Positions 6,353 to 15,794 of a stretch of DNA of 47,708 nt are shown here, one piece after another (the stretch's first letter is position 1; each line of letters opens with the position of its first letter). The position numbers and the translations under genes were made by a program. This DNA is from an uncultured Collinsella sp. (GTDB taxonomy: Bacteria; Actinomycetota; Coriobacteriia; Coriobacteriales; Coriobacteriaceae). The notes under the pieces are model-generated. The model saw nothing but the letters and a program-made list of their open reading frames with translations. It was not told the origin of the DNA and did not search any database. The DNA is taken from the NCBI GenBank assembly GCA_902496455.1, contig CABVAY010000014.1, forward strand, positions 1 to 47,708, in the 5' to 3' direction.

Positions 6353-7078
6353 CTATGCGAGCACGATGGTCGTGCCTGATACCGAGCAGGTGGAGCCGAG
6401 TGTGACGGTTCCGTTGCTTATTGACGCCTTCGCCGACGGGGCGTAGACGGTGCCGCCCATGAAGAAGAACTTGCCCGTGGCGTTCGCGAGCATCGAGGCC
6501 AGCTTCTCGTTCTGGCTGCGCAGGTCTGCGATGTTGGAATCGCCGACGCTGCCCTGGGCGATCGAGTTGGCGATCTGTAGGGCCTGGTTTGCCGCCGCGT
6601 CGGCGCGCGAGGCCGCGCCACTGGCGGCAGCTGCGGCGTTCGACGAGGCCTGTTGGTCTGCGATGTGCTCGTCATGGCGTTTCAACTCGGCCGTCTTTCT
6701 GGCTGCCTCGTTGCTTTCGCGCGTCGATTCGGCAGACTTGCGGGCGCTCTCGGCGCTTGCTCGCGAGGACTCGGCCGTTTTGCGGGCGTTCTCGCTGTTG
6801 ACGCGGGCCACTTCGTTGTTGGCGCGGTTCACCTCTGCGTTGAGGCGCGAGGTCTCGTTCGAAGCCCTTGTTTTCTCGGCCGAAACCCGCTTTTCCTCGG
6901 CGGCGTTGGCGTTGTCCATGGCCGTCTTGCAGTTCGCTGCGGCCTCTTGCGCCGCTTCCGCCGAATCCATGGCGATGGTCGATGCAATGTAGTAGATCTT
7001 GCCGTCGGTCGTGCGCACCCTATCGACGTTCCCGTTGGCGTCGAGCATTAGGGCGGCGTATTGGGTCGTTTCTGCCAT
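6353..7078 (-). CDS. Tail fibre shaft-like coiled-coil protein
   Basis: 241 aa from MAETTQYAALML. After about 45 residues comes a long Ala/Glu/Arg/Ser heptad region (about 45-150) with repeats such as ARKTAESSRASAESARKSAE, then a short Ser/Gly/Thr C-terminal domain. This is typical of trimeric fibre shafts or adaptors in siphovirus tips. It is 13 bases upstream of the DGR target, so it may hold the variable protein. Start chosen for the GGGAGG at 7 nt; the longer reading frame upstream overlaps the next gene. Confidence 0.7.
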   Translation of the reverse strand: MAETTQYAALMLDANGNVDRVRTTDGKIYYIASTIAMDSAEAAQEAAANCKTAMDNANAAEEKRVSAEKTRASNETSRLNAEVNRANNEVARVNSENARKTAESSRASAESARKSAESTRESNEAARKTAELKRHDEHIADQQASSNAAAAASGAASRADAAANQALQIANSIAQGSVGDSNIADLRSQNEKLASMLANATGKFFFMGGTVYAPSAKASISNGTVTLGSTCSVSGTTIVLA

Positions 7079-7089
7079 CAATACCTCCC

Positions 7090-7344
7090 TTACTTGGCTA
7101 TTAGGCCCGTGACGATAGCCTGCGGGCCGATGGTCTCGACGATGCAACGGTCGCCCGCCTTGGCCGCCGAGCATGCCGTGGTCATCGGAAGCCCCGAGAG
7201 CGTCGTGCCGGATATGGCGACCGCGAGCGTCGCGCCCGAGACGGACTTCACGGTGCCGAAGCCCACGGAGTGCCCCGAGCCGCCTTGCGGCGAGAACAGG
7301 GCGGCGAGCTGTTCGCCCGCGTCGGCTATGGTGCTAGCGTTCAA
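7090..7344 (-). CDS. Small tail-tip protein, unknown
   Basis: 84 aa, Gly/Ala/Thr-rich and probably beta-structured (VKSVSGATLAVAISGTTLSG, then DRCIVETIGPQAIVTGLI). It looks like a short OB-like or tail-tip domain. The start overlaps the upstream tail gene by 11 bases. Function is inferred from position only. Confidence 0.6.
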   Translation of the reverse strand: MNASTIADAGEQLAALFSPQGGSGHSVGFGTVKSVSGATLAVAISGTTLSGLPMTTACSAAKAGDRCIVETIGPQAIVTGLIAK

Positions 7345-8416
7345 ATCGCCTCATCTCCAATTCCATCGGGCATCCTCCCACGAGGGTGAGAGTCTGCTTA
7401 CGTATCGCGAAGTTCCCGAAGATGCCGGCGCTCGGCCAGCGAACCTCGATGGCGTCGGAAACGCCCACGGGCGCGTAGACGTGCGTCACCTTCAGGCGGT
7501 GGATCGCGGATTGCTGGGTGCGCAGGAGGGTCGCCGCCTCGGCGTTGGCGTTGGCCTGCCGTTCAGCCGCCGTGGAGCCTGCCGGAAGCTCGCTCTTCGT
7601 GTACTTGGCCGACTTGCGCCAACCGCGCGTGACGGTCGAGTACTGGCTGTTGGGGTCGGAGTCGATTGCCGTGCCCCTTATGCTTTCGTCGGATGTCGAG
7701 TAATCGACGTGCACGACGTTCGCCACGCCCGATTTGTCCAGCTCCTCGGTGCCGCCGTCCTCGAAACGCGCCCACTTGCCCTCTTCCATGACCATCGCTG
7801 GCGCGCGCTTGTCAGGCTCGACGTAGCGGCGCAGCAGCACGCGCCCCATCGGGTCGCACGACGCCGAGCTGAAGCCCGCCGCATCGAGAAGGGCGTTTAC
7901 GGCCTTCAGGCGGGTGGCGTAGTTGCTCTCCCCGTTGCCGATTGCCCCGATAACCCACGTGGTCGTTAGCGTGAAGTCGGACGGGTCGGCGATAACCTCA
8001 AGGCCGACCTCGCGCAGGAGCTTCGCCGCCTCGCCGACGGCGTTGCTGCCAGCTGCAAGCGAGCGCGGGGCGTCGAACTCGTCTTCCGCAACCTCGGACA
8101 AGCGGCCTGATAGGTCTGCTTCAGACGAGTTGTAGCCAGTTGAACGCTTTGGCGTCGATACGACGAACGTACCAAGCGGCTCCGACACCGTTGTGTCGTC
8201 CGGGAACGTGGCATCGAGGTAGATGCGCAGGAGGTCACTACCGAGGTCGAGCGTTCCGAGGTAGCCGATCTTGCCCGTCTCGTAGCTGGTGTCCTGGTTT
8301 CGCTCGATGCTCCCGCCGTTTCGGATGTTGCGCAGTCGCTCGACATCGAGGCCGGTCTTTCGGTCAACGCGCATAAAACGGTACGAGGCCGCGAATCGCT
8401 TTTTCCAATCAGGCAT
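7334..8416 (-). CDS. Tail-associated baseplate-type protein
   Basis: 360 aa from MPDWKKRFAASYRFMRVDR, with GAGGAG upstream. The middle (SEVAEDEFDAPRSLAAGSNAVGE, KAVNALLDAAGFSSASCDP) resembles Siphoviridae tail-tip and hub proteins that follow the FN3-bearing tail protein. It begins inside the last codons of the upstream gene. The precise role (hub, adsorption or structural) is unresolved. Confidence 0.6.
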   Translation of the reverse strand: MPDWKKRFAASYRFMRVDRKTGLDVERLRNIRNGGSIERNQDTSYETGKIGYLGTLDLGSDLLRIYLDATFPDDTTVSEPLGTFVVSTPKRSTGYNSSEADLSGRLSEVAEDEFDAPRSLAAGSNAVGEAAKLLREVGLEVIADPSDFTLTTTWVIGAIGNGESNYATRLKAVNALLDAAGFSSASCDPMGRVLLRRYVEPDKRAPAMVMEEGKWARFEDGGTEELDKSGVANVVHVDYSTSDESIRGTAIDSDPNSQYSTVTRGWRKSAKYTKSELPAGSTAAERQANANAEAATLLRTQQSAIHRLKVTHVYAPVGVSDAIEVRWPSAGIFGNFAIRKQTLTLVGGCPMELEMRRFER

Positions 8417-10718
8417 TGCTCGGCTCCTCGAACACATCGTGCTCGACCTTCGCCGATGCGGACCAAAGCCCCGCAGATTTAAGCGACTCGTTGAACGTCA
8501 TCGCGCCGAACGCACGCTCACCGGCGAGGCCGCGCCACCAGCCCTGCCACTGTGTGCGCATGATCTTGCGGAACAGGTCGTGCCCGTCTCGCTCAAGCAG
8601 GCAAGAGGCCGATGTCGCAAGGTCTGCCTCATCGAGCGCATACGACTGCGGAAGCCCACCGTTTTCCCCGCCGTCGGCGAAATGGAAGCTGTTGAAGCTT
8701 CGCGCCGCAGATGTCGAGTATTTGGCGTCAAGCTCCATCTTGAGCAGCGTCGAGGCATCCTGGCCGAAGTTGAGCGCCATGCACTCGGCGTGCAGGTTCG
8801 CCTTGGCCTCGGCGTAGGAAGACGTTCCGTTCGCCGCAGTGCCAGTTGCGCGGTACTTGAAGTCGGCGTTGAGCGGCGGCACGCGGTCGATGGTTTCCTG
8901 GGCATCGAGCAGGCTCGACGTGAGAAGGTGGTCACCCTCGTCCAGCACGCGCTCGACCACGAAGCCGACGCATTTCGACGCGTCGCCAAGCACCAGTTCG
9001 TCGCCGTCGCACGTGATCGTGCCGAGCATGGGTATCTCGCCCGTGTCCTCGTCGTAGGCCATCGGGCCTATGATCGTCGTCTCCTCGACGTTGTAGGCGG
9101 AAACGCCGTTCTCCACCTTCACGTGGCACGTGAGGTCATCGCCGTACGTCACGGTGATTACGGGGGTTGCCGGCTCCGCCCAGTGCGTCTTGAACCGGCG
9201 CGTGGCCGTTTTCGACAGGCCCGAGCCGCCCGTCACCGTCAAGGTGAGCAGGTAGTCGATTCCGTTCTTGATGGTCGTGTAGCTGCCAAGCTCAACGGGC
9301 TTCATGCTCGTCACGTCGGCCGTGGCTATCGTCGCTCCGCCGACCTCGGAAAGCGTCAGCGTGGCATTGGCTATCCCTGTCTCGTCGGAGGCCGATACCT
9401 GAACGGTCATCGGCACGGAGTCGATGAGCACGCCGTCGGTCGCAGGCGAGGCAACCCAGCACGACGGGTAATCGGCGACCACGAACGGCACGTAGTCAGA
9501 CCACGCGCCCCAATCGGCGTGCAGGCCCTTGGTGCGAACGCGCACCCTCCAGCTGCCCTTGGCGAGCGACTTCTTAATGCTCTTCGCCGTGGTGACGCTT
9601 TCGGTGATCGCGCTCGGGCCGCTGAACTCGACCTGCGCGGCGGTCTGCTGCGAGCCGTCCGGATGGTTCGGAACCCACGACACCGCCGCCTGGCTTCCGG
9701 TGGCCACCACGGTCGGCGCGGTGACCTTCGGGGCGAGCGGCGGCGTGATGGTGGTTACCGAGTTCGACTTCACCCACGCCGAGGCGAGCGAGCCGCGCTT
9801 CGCCTGAACGCGGTAGACGACCGTTCCGGCTGGCGCGGCCTTGTCGTGCAGGTCGAGCCATGCGGGGTCTTCGCCCTCGGTGGTCGTCGTTATGTCCGCC
9901 CACGTCGAGCCGCCGTCGACAGATCGCTGGACGCCCCACGCGTTTGCGTACGCCGCGGCGCCGTACACGCGCAGGGTCACCTCGGTAGCGCCGGCCTTCA
10001 CGGCCTCAACGCGCGACGGCGCGTTGGGCGTGGTGTAGGTCGTGCCAACCGACGCGTGAACGGAGTTGCCGCCGGGGCCGTGCGCGCACAGGCGGTACTC
10101 GTACTTGTGCCCGGCCTTGGTCGAGTTGTCCGTGTAGTTCTGGACGTCCCACGAAACGTCGGCGATGTTCACCCATGAGCCATCGTCGGTGCGGCGGTCA
10201 ACGTAGACGCCCGCCCACGGGTAGGCACCGTCCATTCCCGTGTAATCGACATCCCAGGTTATCTTCTGCGACGTGTCGGACACGCGCTGCAGCTTGCAGT
10301 TCTTGGGCGGATGCGGCTGCGAGTAGCCGCGCTGCGGCACCCATGCGTACACGGTAGCCCACGCGTCGCCGCCGGCAGAGCCGTAGTAGTTGTTGTACGT
10401 CTTGCCGTAGACGTGCACCTGCACCGGGCAGTTCCAGCCGCTCGCGCCGCGCGGCACGTCCACGTCAAATGTAACCGCGTCGCGCGTCGCCCAGTTGCCG
10501 TAGTTGTTCAGCACGACGTCGCGCGAGCTGCGCACCGAGCCGTTCACCACGACGTCGTAGTGCGTTCCGTACTCGGCGGCGTACTTGTCGTCGATCGCTG
10601 CGGTGACTCGCAGGCGAGTCGTGGTGTCGTTGACGTTCCACTGGCTGTCAACGGAGATGTAGCCGCGATACCAGCGGTTGCGGCCCGCGATCTGTATCTC
10701 CCTTGTGTGCTCTCCCAC
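8409..10718 (-). CDS. Tail tip protein with fibronectin type III-like domains
   Basis: 769 aa. The N-terminal third is a beta-rich domain, followed by FN3-like units around NAPSRVEAVKAGATEVTLRV and LAPKVTAPTVVATGSQAAVSW, with Trp and Tyr spaced as in FN3 strands. The C-terminal part is mixed alpha/beta with LFRKIMRTQWQGWW near the end. Such proteins sit between tape measure and tip proteins and often contact host glycans. It starts 3 bases after the tape measure stop. No catalytic motif was seen. Confidence 0.7.
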   Translation of the reverse strand: MGEHTREIQIAGRNRWYRGYISVDSQWNVNDTTTRLRVTAAIDDKYAAEYGTHYDVVVNGSVRSSRDVVLNNYGNWATRDAVTFDVDVPRGASGWNCPVQVHVYGKTYNNYYGSAGGDAWATVYAWVPQRGYSQPHPPKNCKLQRVSDTSQKITWDVDYTGMDGAYPWAGVYVDRRTDDGSWVNIADVSWDVQNYTDNSTKAGHKYEYRLCAHGPGGNSVHASVGTTYTTPNAPSRVEAVKAGATEVTLRVYGAAAYANAWGVQRSVDGGSTWADITTTTEGEDPAWLDLHDKAAPAGTVVYRVQAKRGSLASAWVKSNSVTTITPPLAPKVTAPTVVATGSQAAVSWVPNHPDGSQQTAAQVEFSGPSAITESVTTAKSIKKSLAKGSWRVRVRTKGLHADWGAWSDYVPFVVADYPSCWVASPATDGVLIDSVPMTVQVSASDETGIANATLTLSEVGGATIATADVTSMKPVELGSYTTIKNGIDYLLTLTVTGGSGLSKTATRRFKTHWAEPATPVITVTYGDDLTCHVKVENGVSAYNVEETTIIGPMAYDEDTGEIPMLGTITCDGDELVLGDASKCVGFVVERVLDEGDHLLTSSLLDAQETIDRVPPLNADFKYRATGTAANGTSSYAEAKANLHAECMALNFGQDASTLLKMELDAKYSTSAARSFNSFHFADGGENGGLPQSYALDEADLATSASCLLERDGHDLFRKIMRTQWQGWWRGLAGERAFGAMTFNESLKSAGLWSASAKVEHDVFEEPSNA

Positions 10719-10721
10719 GGG

Positions 10722-13319
10722 CTACCTCCTCGCTGTGGATGAGCGGCGGGCTGCGGCAACCAAGGTGTCGATGGCGTCGGCCACCGCCACGTCTGCGTTC
10801 GCCGTAGCTCCGTCGATTGACAGGTAATAGGTGTCGCCACCGGAGACCGAGCCGACGGCTTCCGCCGCCCCGGTCTCGTAGGTGACGCTGTTTCCGCCGA
10901 ACGACATGCTCAGGTCGTCGGCGAAGCCCGATACGGTTGCCTTCACGCCCTCGAAGCGCTTCTTCAGGCCCGTTTCGAGGGATTGCATGATCCAGCCGCC
11001 GTTCGGGATGAGCAGGCGCAAGTCCTTGCGCTTCGGGCCTTTGAGGCTGGCGATCTTGCCCGCGATGCCGGAAACGAAGTCGTACACGCCGCCGATGCTC
11101 GACTTGATGCCGTTGAGCAGGCCGCTGACGATGGAGCTGCCGGCGCTGTAGAGCAGGGAGCCGAGGTTCCCCAGCGCGCTCACGATTCGCCCGGGAATCG
11201 ACGACACGAAGCTCACCACGGAGTTGATGCCGTTCGACACGCCGTTGCGGATGTTGCTCCACGCGTTGTTCAGGATGTTGCCGACCGCGTTCCATGCTGA
11301 CGACCAGATGGATTGCACCGTGGACAGGCCGCCCGATATGAACGACTTCACGTTGTTGATGCCGCCTTGCACGGCAGTCTTGATGCTGTTCCACGTGCTG
11401 GTCACCCAGTTGCCGATAGCGCCCCAAATCGAGTCCCACACGCTCTGGATGAGCGCGAGGCCGTTCTGTATGACCGCCTGGATGAGCGCAACGCCGCCGC
11501 TGATGACGTTCTGGATGATGCTCCACACGTTCGCTGCCAGTGATTGGATGGCGCTCCAAACGGAACCCCAGTCGCCGTTGATGACGCCCAAGACAATCGT
11601 GATGATGTCCTGGATCGCCTGCATGGCGGACGTCACGATGGCCGAGATGTACGGCCAAACGGCGTCGATAACGCCCTGAATAGCGATCATCGTCGATGTG
11701 ATTATCTCGACCAAAACGGGAAGCACCGTGGAGACGACCGTCTGGATAAGCGTGCATGCGTCAGATATGACCTGCTGGATCAGCGGCATGTTGGCCGTTA
11801 TGAGGTCGGTCACCTGCCGGATGATTGGGCAAACCGTCGTCGTGATGGCTAGCGCCACCTGGCCTACCGCGTCGATGATCGTTCCGATTACGGGAACGAG
11901 GCCCGATACGATCGAGGCGATGACCGGCGCGATTGCCGCAACCAACCCGCCGATGGCGAGTGAGAAGCTGTTCACGACGATTACGGCGGCGGCGAAAAGC
12001 CCCTGAAGGGGTTCGGCCAAAGCCGTGAGGCTCTGGAACGCCGGGGCGAGCGATGACGCGATGCTCGAAGCGATGCTGACCATGGAGTTGCGAAACGCCT
12101 CGTTGGTTGCCATGCTGTAGGCGAAGATCGCCGCGAAGGCGGTGATTGCCGCGACAGCGACCGCAGCAGGCGCGGAAAGCGCCAGGAACCCAGTGGCAAC
12201 GCCCTTCAGAGCCGGAACGATGCCGCCCGTAAGCGAGTTGGCAAGCGCGCCGAGCACGGGAATCTGCCCGATGAGGCCGCCAAGCGACACGGCGGCTAGG
12301 CCGGCCAAAGCGGTGGCGGCCACCTTGCCGCCCGTTCCGAGCTGCGAGAGGTCTACGCCCTGGATCTTCTCGGCCAGGCTGTCGAGGAACGCGCACACCT
12401 TCTCGACCGCGCCGCCTGTGCGCGTCAGGTTGCCCTGCGCGTCGTATGTGACGCCCAGGAACTCGCCGAAGGCCACGGTGAGCGGCTTCAGCGCTGCACG
12501 GCACGAGTTCAGTACGCCTCGTATGGAGTTGAACACGGGGATGGCGGAGTCCTTGAGCGGAGTCATCCAATCCTGGCCAATTTTCGAGAGCGCGGCCTTC
12601 ATGTTCGCCATGGAGCCGGTGAAGGTCTCGTTCGCCGCCTTTGCCGAATCGCCGAACGCGGAATACATGGCGTCGGAGAAGGTTTGGAAGTCGATCTTGC
12701 CAGCCGTGACCATCTTGGAAATCTCGTCGGAAGACTTGCCCAAGTAGGTCGATAGCGTTGATATTGCGTTGATACCTCGGTCGGTGAACTGCGCGACCTG
12801 CTCGCCTGAGAGTTTGCCGTTCGCGGCCACCTTGGCCCAAATCGAGGAGAGGTCGCCCAAGTCCTGGCCGAACGTAGCGGCTGTGCCCACGCAGCCGTTC
12901 AGAGCCTTTTCCATGTCGTTGCCGGCGGCGACGCCAGATGCGGCGAGCTGGGCGCACGCCTGCGCGGCGGTGTCGAAGCCGAACGCCGTTCCGTCAACTG
13001 ATTGCTGGATTGTGCTGTAGAAGTCGCTCCACTCGAGCTTCATGCCCTTGAACATCGTCTGGGCCTTCTCGATGTTCAAGGCGCGGCTCATGCCGCCGGT
13101 GGCGGCGAGCGTGGTAACGCCTGCGGTAACCGTTCCGATGGCGTTGCCAATTGACTTCGCAACGCTGCCGAAGCTGTTCGCGAAGTATCCCGCCACCCGC
13201 GAGCCGACGCCCTTGGCCGTCTCGGTGAGGCCCTTGAGCTTCGATGCGGAGCCATCGACGCCCGAGTCGAAGTTCGAGCCGTCGTAGGTTCCCTTGGCGG
13301 AGAGAACGTAATCAGCCAT
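10722..13319 (-). CDS. Tail tape measure protein
   Basis: 865 aa. It sets tail length and is ejected with DNA. The N-terminal region resembles TP901-type tape measures (MSRALNIEKAQTMFKGMKL, then QSVDGTAFGFDTAAQACAQL). Two hydrophobic stretches occupy about 330-560, and a Trp-spaced repeat region follows (GDWGSVWSAIQS, SVWDSIWGAIGNW, SIWSSAWNAVGN). The C-terminus ends in Ala/Asp-rich helices. The start overlaps the end of the frameshifted chaperone. Length implies a tail near 130 nm by the usual 0.15 nm per residue, which is inference. Confidence 0.93.
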   Translation of the reverse strand: MADYVLSAKGTYDGSNFDSGVDGSASKLKGLTETAKGVGSRVAGYFANSFGSVAKSIGNAIGTVTAGVTTLAATGGMSRALNIEKAQTMFKGMKLEWSDFYSTIQQSVDGTAFGFDTAAQACAQLAASGVAAGNDMEKALNGCVGTAATFGQDLGDLSSIWAKVAANGKLSGEQVAQFTDRGINAISTLSTYLGKSSDEISKMVTAGKIDFQTFSDAMYSAFGDSAKAANETFTGSMANMKAALSKIGQDWMTPLKDSAIPVFNSIRGVLNSCRAALKPLTVAFGEFLGVTYDAQGNLTRTGGAVEKVCAFLDSLAEKIQGVDLSQLGTGGKVAATALAGLAAVSLGGLIGQIPVLGALANSLTGGIVPALKGVATGFLALSAPAAVAVAAITAFAAIFAYSMATNEAFRNSMVSIASSIASSLAPAFQSLTALAEPLQGLFAAAVIVVNSFSLAIGGLVAAIAPVIASIVSGLVPVIGTIIDAVGQVALAITTTVCPIIRQVTDLITANMPLIQQVISDACTLIQTVVSTVLPVLVEIITSTMIAIQGVIDAVWPYISAIVTSAMQAIQDIITIVLGVINGDWGSVWSAIQSLAANVWSIIQNVISGGVALIQAVIQNGLALIQSVWDSIWGAIGNWVTSTWNSIKTAVQGGINNVKSFISGGLSTVQSIWSSAWNAVGNILNNAWSNIRNGVSNGINSVVSFVSSIPGRIVSALGNLGSLLYSAGSSIVSGLLNGIKSSIGGVYDFVSGIAGKIASLKGPKRKDLRLLIPNGGWIMQSLETGLKKRFEGVKATVSGFADDLSMSFGGNSVTYETGAAEAVGSVSGGDTYYLSIDGATANADVAVADAIDTLVAAARRSSTARR

Positions 13320-14135
13320 TCAGCTTGCCTCCTCCCCAAGGCGTCCATGGCGGGTTCTTTCGGTGCTGCTCCTTCAGCGCGTCGATCTCCTCGTAGGTGA
13401 AGGAGTCCTCGCGGAAGGAGCCGTTGCGCTTTTTCCAGAGCTTGTGGCGCTTCTTGGACAGGCAGTTGGCAACCGCCACCTGTACGGCGTCCTTGAAGAG
13501 GTTCGATTGGTCGACGGTCACGGTCTCAAGCTCTTTGCGCACGAACGCGAGCTGCACGGGCGTGTGCTGCGCGTACTGCTCGTAATCCCAACCGAGCCTG
13601 GCGGCGAAGAACGCGAAGTCGGCCTCCCTGCGGAACAGGGCGGCGTCTTGCGCGGCTTCGCCGCTTTTCGGCTTGGCGGTGAAGTAGTCGAAGCCGGTGA
13701 GGCGCGTTAGGGCTAGTTCCCTGCGCCCTTGAATAAAAAAGCGCAGTCGCGCTGAAGCGCCATCATCACGGCCTGGAACACGACGGGGTAGCCGTTCGTG
13801 TCGATGAGCTTGTTCACGATTTCCTCGGCCTTCTGCGGCAGGAAGTAGCCGCCGCCCTGTACCTTCAGGCCGTAGCCCGCGATGGCCGCAAGCTCCTTGA
13901 AGGTGAACATGCCGTCGTTCTTGTAGAACGAGGCGATGATCGGCGTGTGGCGCTCCTCGTAGAGGTCGATGCGCTTGCGCGAGAATTGGATCTCGCAGAC
14001 GTGGCCGCGCACGGTGAAGGTCTGCGGCTCCATGCTCTCGGGGTCTTGCTCAAGCTCGTTCACGATGTCTTCGGCTTCCGTGGCGTCTGCGGCGGAATCC
14101 TCAAGGAATGCGTCGAGTTCGATGTCTTCTGCCAT
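13312..14135 (-). CDS. Tail assembly chaperone G-T fusion made by -1 frameshift
   Basis: Reading frame 0 from 14135 to the heptamer at 13734-13740, then -1 to the stop at 13312. The shifted frame continues with ALTRLTGFDYFTAKPKSGEA, then DYEQYAQHTPVQLAFVRKE, and ends PPWTPWGGGKLNG. This T part is open throughout and has no good start codon of its own. G and GT at a fixed ratio are needed for lambda tail assembly; the same mechanism is inferred here. The fusion overlaps the tape measure start by 8 bases. Confidence 0.85.
13713..14135 (-). CDS. Tail assembly chaperone (gpG-like)
   Basis: 140 aa, acidic N-terminus (MAEDIELDAFLEDSAADATE) followed by a helical core (IDLYEERHTPIIASFYKNDG). It binds the tape measure during tail assembly. 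The slippery heptamer near its 3' end (13734-13740) would let a fraction of ribosomes shift -1 into the downstream T frame. Position between major tail protein and tape measure is canonical. Confidence 0.85.
   Translation of the reverse strand: MAEDIELDAFLEDSAADATEAEDIVNELEQDPESMEPQTFTVRGHVCEIQFSRKRIDLYEERHTPIIASFYKNDGMFTFKELAAIAGYGLKVQGGGYFLPQKAEEIVNKLIDTNGYPVVFQAVMMALQRDCAFLFKGAGN
13734..13740 (-). promoter_or_regulatory. -1 ribosomal frameshift site T_TTT_TTA
   Basis: The coding strand reads GCT TTT TTA in frame 0, so the heptamer T TTT TTA is exactly in register for tandem -1 slippage. The frame-0 stop lies only 18 bases downstream, at 13713-13715. Confidence 0.85.
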
Positions 14136-14147
14136 TGGTCAGGCTCC

Positions 14148-14690
14148 TTAGCTGTTGGAAACGGTGATGGTGGCTGCGGTGATCTGCTCCTCGGATGCGG
14201 TCTCGTAGAGCCACGGCTTGCCCGTGCCCTGGAACTCCATGGAGTAGGTGGCGTTGTCGTCGTTCGGCGCCTCGAAGCTGTCGGAGGACACGAGCGCGAG
14301 GCCCATGCGCAGCGGAACGTACTTGGTGTTCGCGCTCGTGCGGATGCGCTTGCAGACCTTCAGGCACAGGTACTCGCCCTCGGCAAGCGCCTTGGCGACG
14401 GTCTTCGTGGCGGAGTCGTCGGGCGAGTACAGGCCGTCGATGGATGCGTCCCAGCTCTTGGAGCTGGCGAACTTGAGCGTCCAGCCGCCGATGGCGTCGT
14501 CCTTGGTCGCGGCCTCTGTGTTGTCCTGGCTCATGTTGAATTTGAGTCCCTGCTGGCCGCTCACGGCGAGCAGATCGGTGCCGGTCTTGTCGGTAACGAG
14601 GGCAACGATGTCGTTGCCGCTGAGGGCCTTGGCGGTTGCTGCGTCGAAGTCGCAGCCGATGAGGTTGGTGTCCTGCTGAGCAGTAGACAT
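14148..14690 (-). CDS. Major tail protein (tail tube)
   Basis: 180 aa. Pattern and length fit TP901-1-like tube proteins: N-terminal IGCDFDAATAKALSG, an internal GWTLKFASSKSWDASIDGLY strand typical of tube subunits, and KPWLYETASEEQITAATITV at the end. It polymerises as rings around the tape measure. It lies between the tail terminator and the G/GT chaperones. Confidence 0.85.
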   Translation of the reverse strand: MSTAQQDTNLIGCDFDAATAKALSGNDIVALVTDKTGTDLLAVSGQQGLKFNMSQDNTEAATKDDAIGGWTLKFASSKSWDASIDGLYSPDDSATKTVAKALAEGEYLCLKVCKRIRTSANTKYVPLRMGLALVSSDSFEAPNDDNATYSMEFQGTGKPWLYETASEEQITAATITVSNS

Positions 14691-14702
14691 CTCGGTTCCT
14701 TT

Positions 14703-15116
14703 CTAGTTCTTGACGCGGAGGCCGTAGCAAACGCGGAAGGTAAACTCCGCGATGGCGTGGCCCTCGTCGGTCTCGTCTTTCTTTACGGTCTGCACGCCGT
14801 TGCAGGTCGTGCGGTAGAGGCTGAACGGCGCTGGAAGCTCGAAGCCGTCAGCAAGCGCCTGTTCGAGCCGCTGCACCATGCCGAGCACCTTGGCGTTGCT
14901 GTATGGGCGCACTGGCTCGCTGATGCAGTGCACCCAAACGGTGATGGCGTCGATGTACATGGTTTTGGTGTTCTCAGGCTGCGTCGATTGCAGCTCGACG
15001 CTGTAAAGCGGCGAATCACGATTCTCTGGGCTGTCGTAGCAGCTGGTGCCGGTACCCGCCTCGATGGCCTCTATGAGGCAACCGAGGAACACCGCGAGGC
15101 TTAATCGTTGGATCAT
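14703..15116 (-). CDS. Tail terminator / tail completion protein
   Basis: 137 aa beginning MIQRLSLAVFLGCLIEAIEAG. Size, a mixed alpha/beta pattern and position immediately before the tube protein fit the tail terminator that caps the tube and joins the neck. GGGAGG sits 6 nt before the start. The family call comes mainly from gene order. Confidence 0.6.
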   Translation of the reverse strand: MIQRLSLAVFLGCLIEAIEAGTGTSCYDSPENRDSPLYSVELQSTQPENTKTMYIDAITVWVHCISEPVRPYSNAKVLGMVQRLEQALADGFELPAPFSLYRTTCNGVQTVKKDETDEGHAIAEFTFRVCYGLRVKN

Positions 15117-15126
15117 CGCGCCCTCC

Positions 15127-15492
15127 CTAGAGCTTCCGTAGCTGGTCGATTAGGTCTTGTCTGAATATCGGCTCTTGCGCCTTGACGTTGCGTTGCAGGA
15201 ATCGCTGCCCCTCCACGTATCCGCCGTTCACCGTGCGGTGGCCGTACTCGACGTGAGGCGCGTAGTCCTTCGCGTATCCGACGGTGTCGCCGGACTGCCC
15301 CAACGACATGCGCAGCTCGCCGTGTGGCCCACCAGGCCTGGTCTTCTCGGTAGATACGGGCGTTCCGCCGTCCGCTTTGCCACGGTTGTAGATTTGGGCC
15401 ATGTTCTTCATGATCACAGCCTCGAACCTTACGTGCGAAAGGCGGTTGAGCTTTCCGGCAAGACCGTTCACGTCGCGTATCACGAGGCCCAT
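15127..15492 (-). CDS. HK97 gp10-like neck protein
   Basis: 121 aa from MGLVIRDVNGLAGKLNRL. VGYAKDYAPHVEYGHRTVNGG matches the HK97 gp10 family signature (Y-A-x-xVEYGH), and GQRFLQRNVKAQEPIF the C-terminal helix. These proteins connect head and tail. It begins inside the upstream gene's 3' end. Confidence 0.8.
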   Translation of the reverse strand: MGLVIRDVNGLAGKLNRLSHVRFEAVIMKNMAQIYNRGKADGGTPVSTEKTRPGGPHGELRMSLGQSGDTVGYAKDYAPHVEYGHRTVNGGYVEGQRFLQRNVKAQEPIFRQDLIDQLRKL

Positions 15493-15794
15493 GGCTTGCA
15501 CCTCTTGACGCTCACGACGGTTGCGTCGCCGTCGGCCATGACGTTCTCGACCTCGTAGGAAGCCCCTTTGATCTCGACGCCGCAGATGCCGGCGAAGTCG
15601 CTTGCCGGGCGCTTGGTGAGCAGGGCGCGGGAAACGCTGTCGAAGGCGTTTCCCGCCTCGGCGCTGCGAACCTTGTGGCTCGGGCCGGAGCGCACGAAGA
15701 AGTCGAACGCCTCGACGGTCGAGCAAATGGGGTTGTGCAGCTCGTCGATGCCCGTCTGCTCGCGTCTATAGGCCTTTGCCTTACACCACTTCAT
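15480..15794 (-). CDS. Head closure / neck protein
   Basis: 104 aa from MKWCKAKAYRREQTGIDELH. A small beta-rich protein (VEAFDFFVRSGPSHKVRSAE, then YEVENVMADGDATVVSVKRC), sized like SPP1 gp16-type head-closure proteins. It overlaps its neighbours by 4 and 13 bases. Assignment is from position and size. Confidence 0.55.
   Translation of the reverse strand: MKWCKAKAYRREQTGIDELHNPICSTVEAFDFFVRSGPSHKVRSAEAGNAFDSVSRALLTKRPASDFAGICGVEIKGASYEVENVMADGDATVVSVKRCKPWAS

Noticed and set aside
8289..10178. Plus-strand 629-aa ORF over tail genes
   Set aside because: Arg/Val/Gly-rich antisense shadow of the FN3-bearing tail gene.
10648..11757. 369-aa minus-strand ORF in another frame of the tape measure gene
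   Set aside because: His/Arg-rich out-of-frame product of repetitive tape measure DNA.
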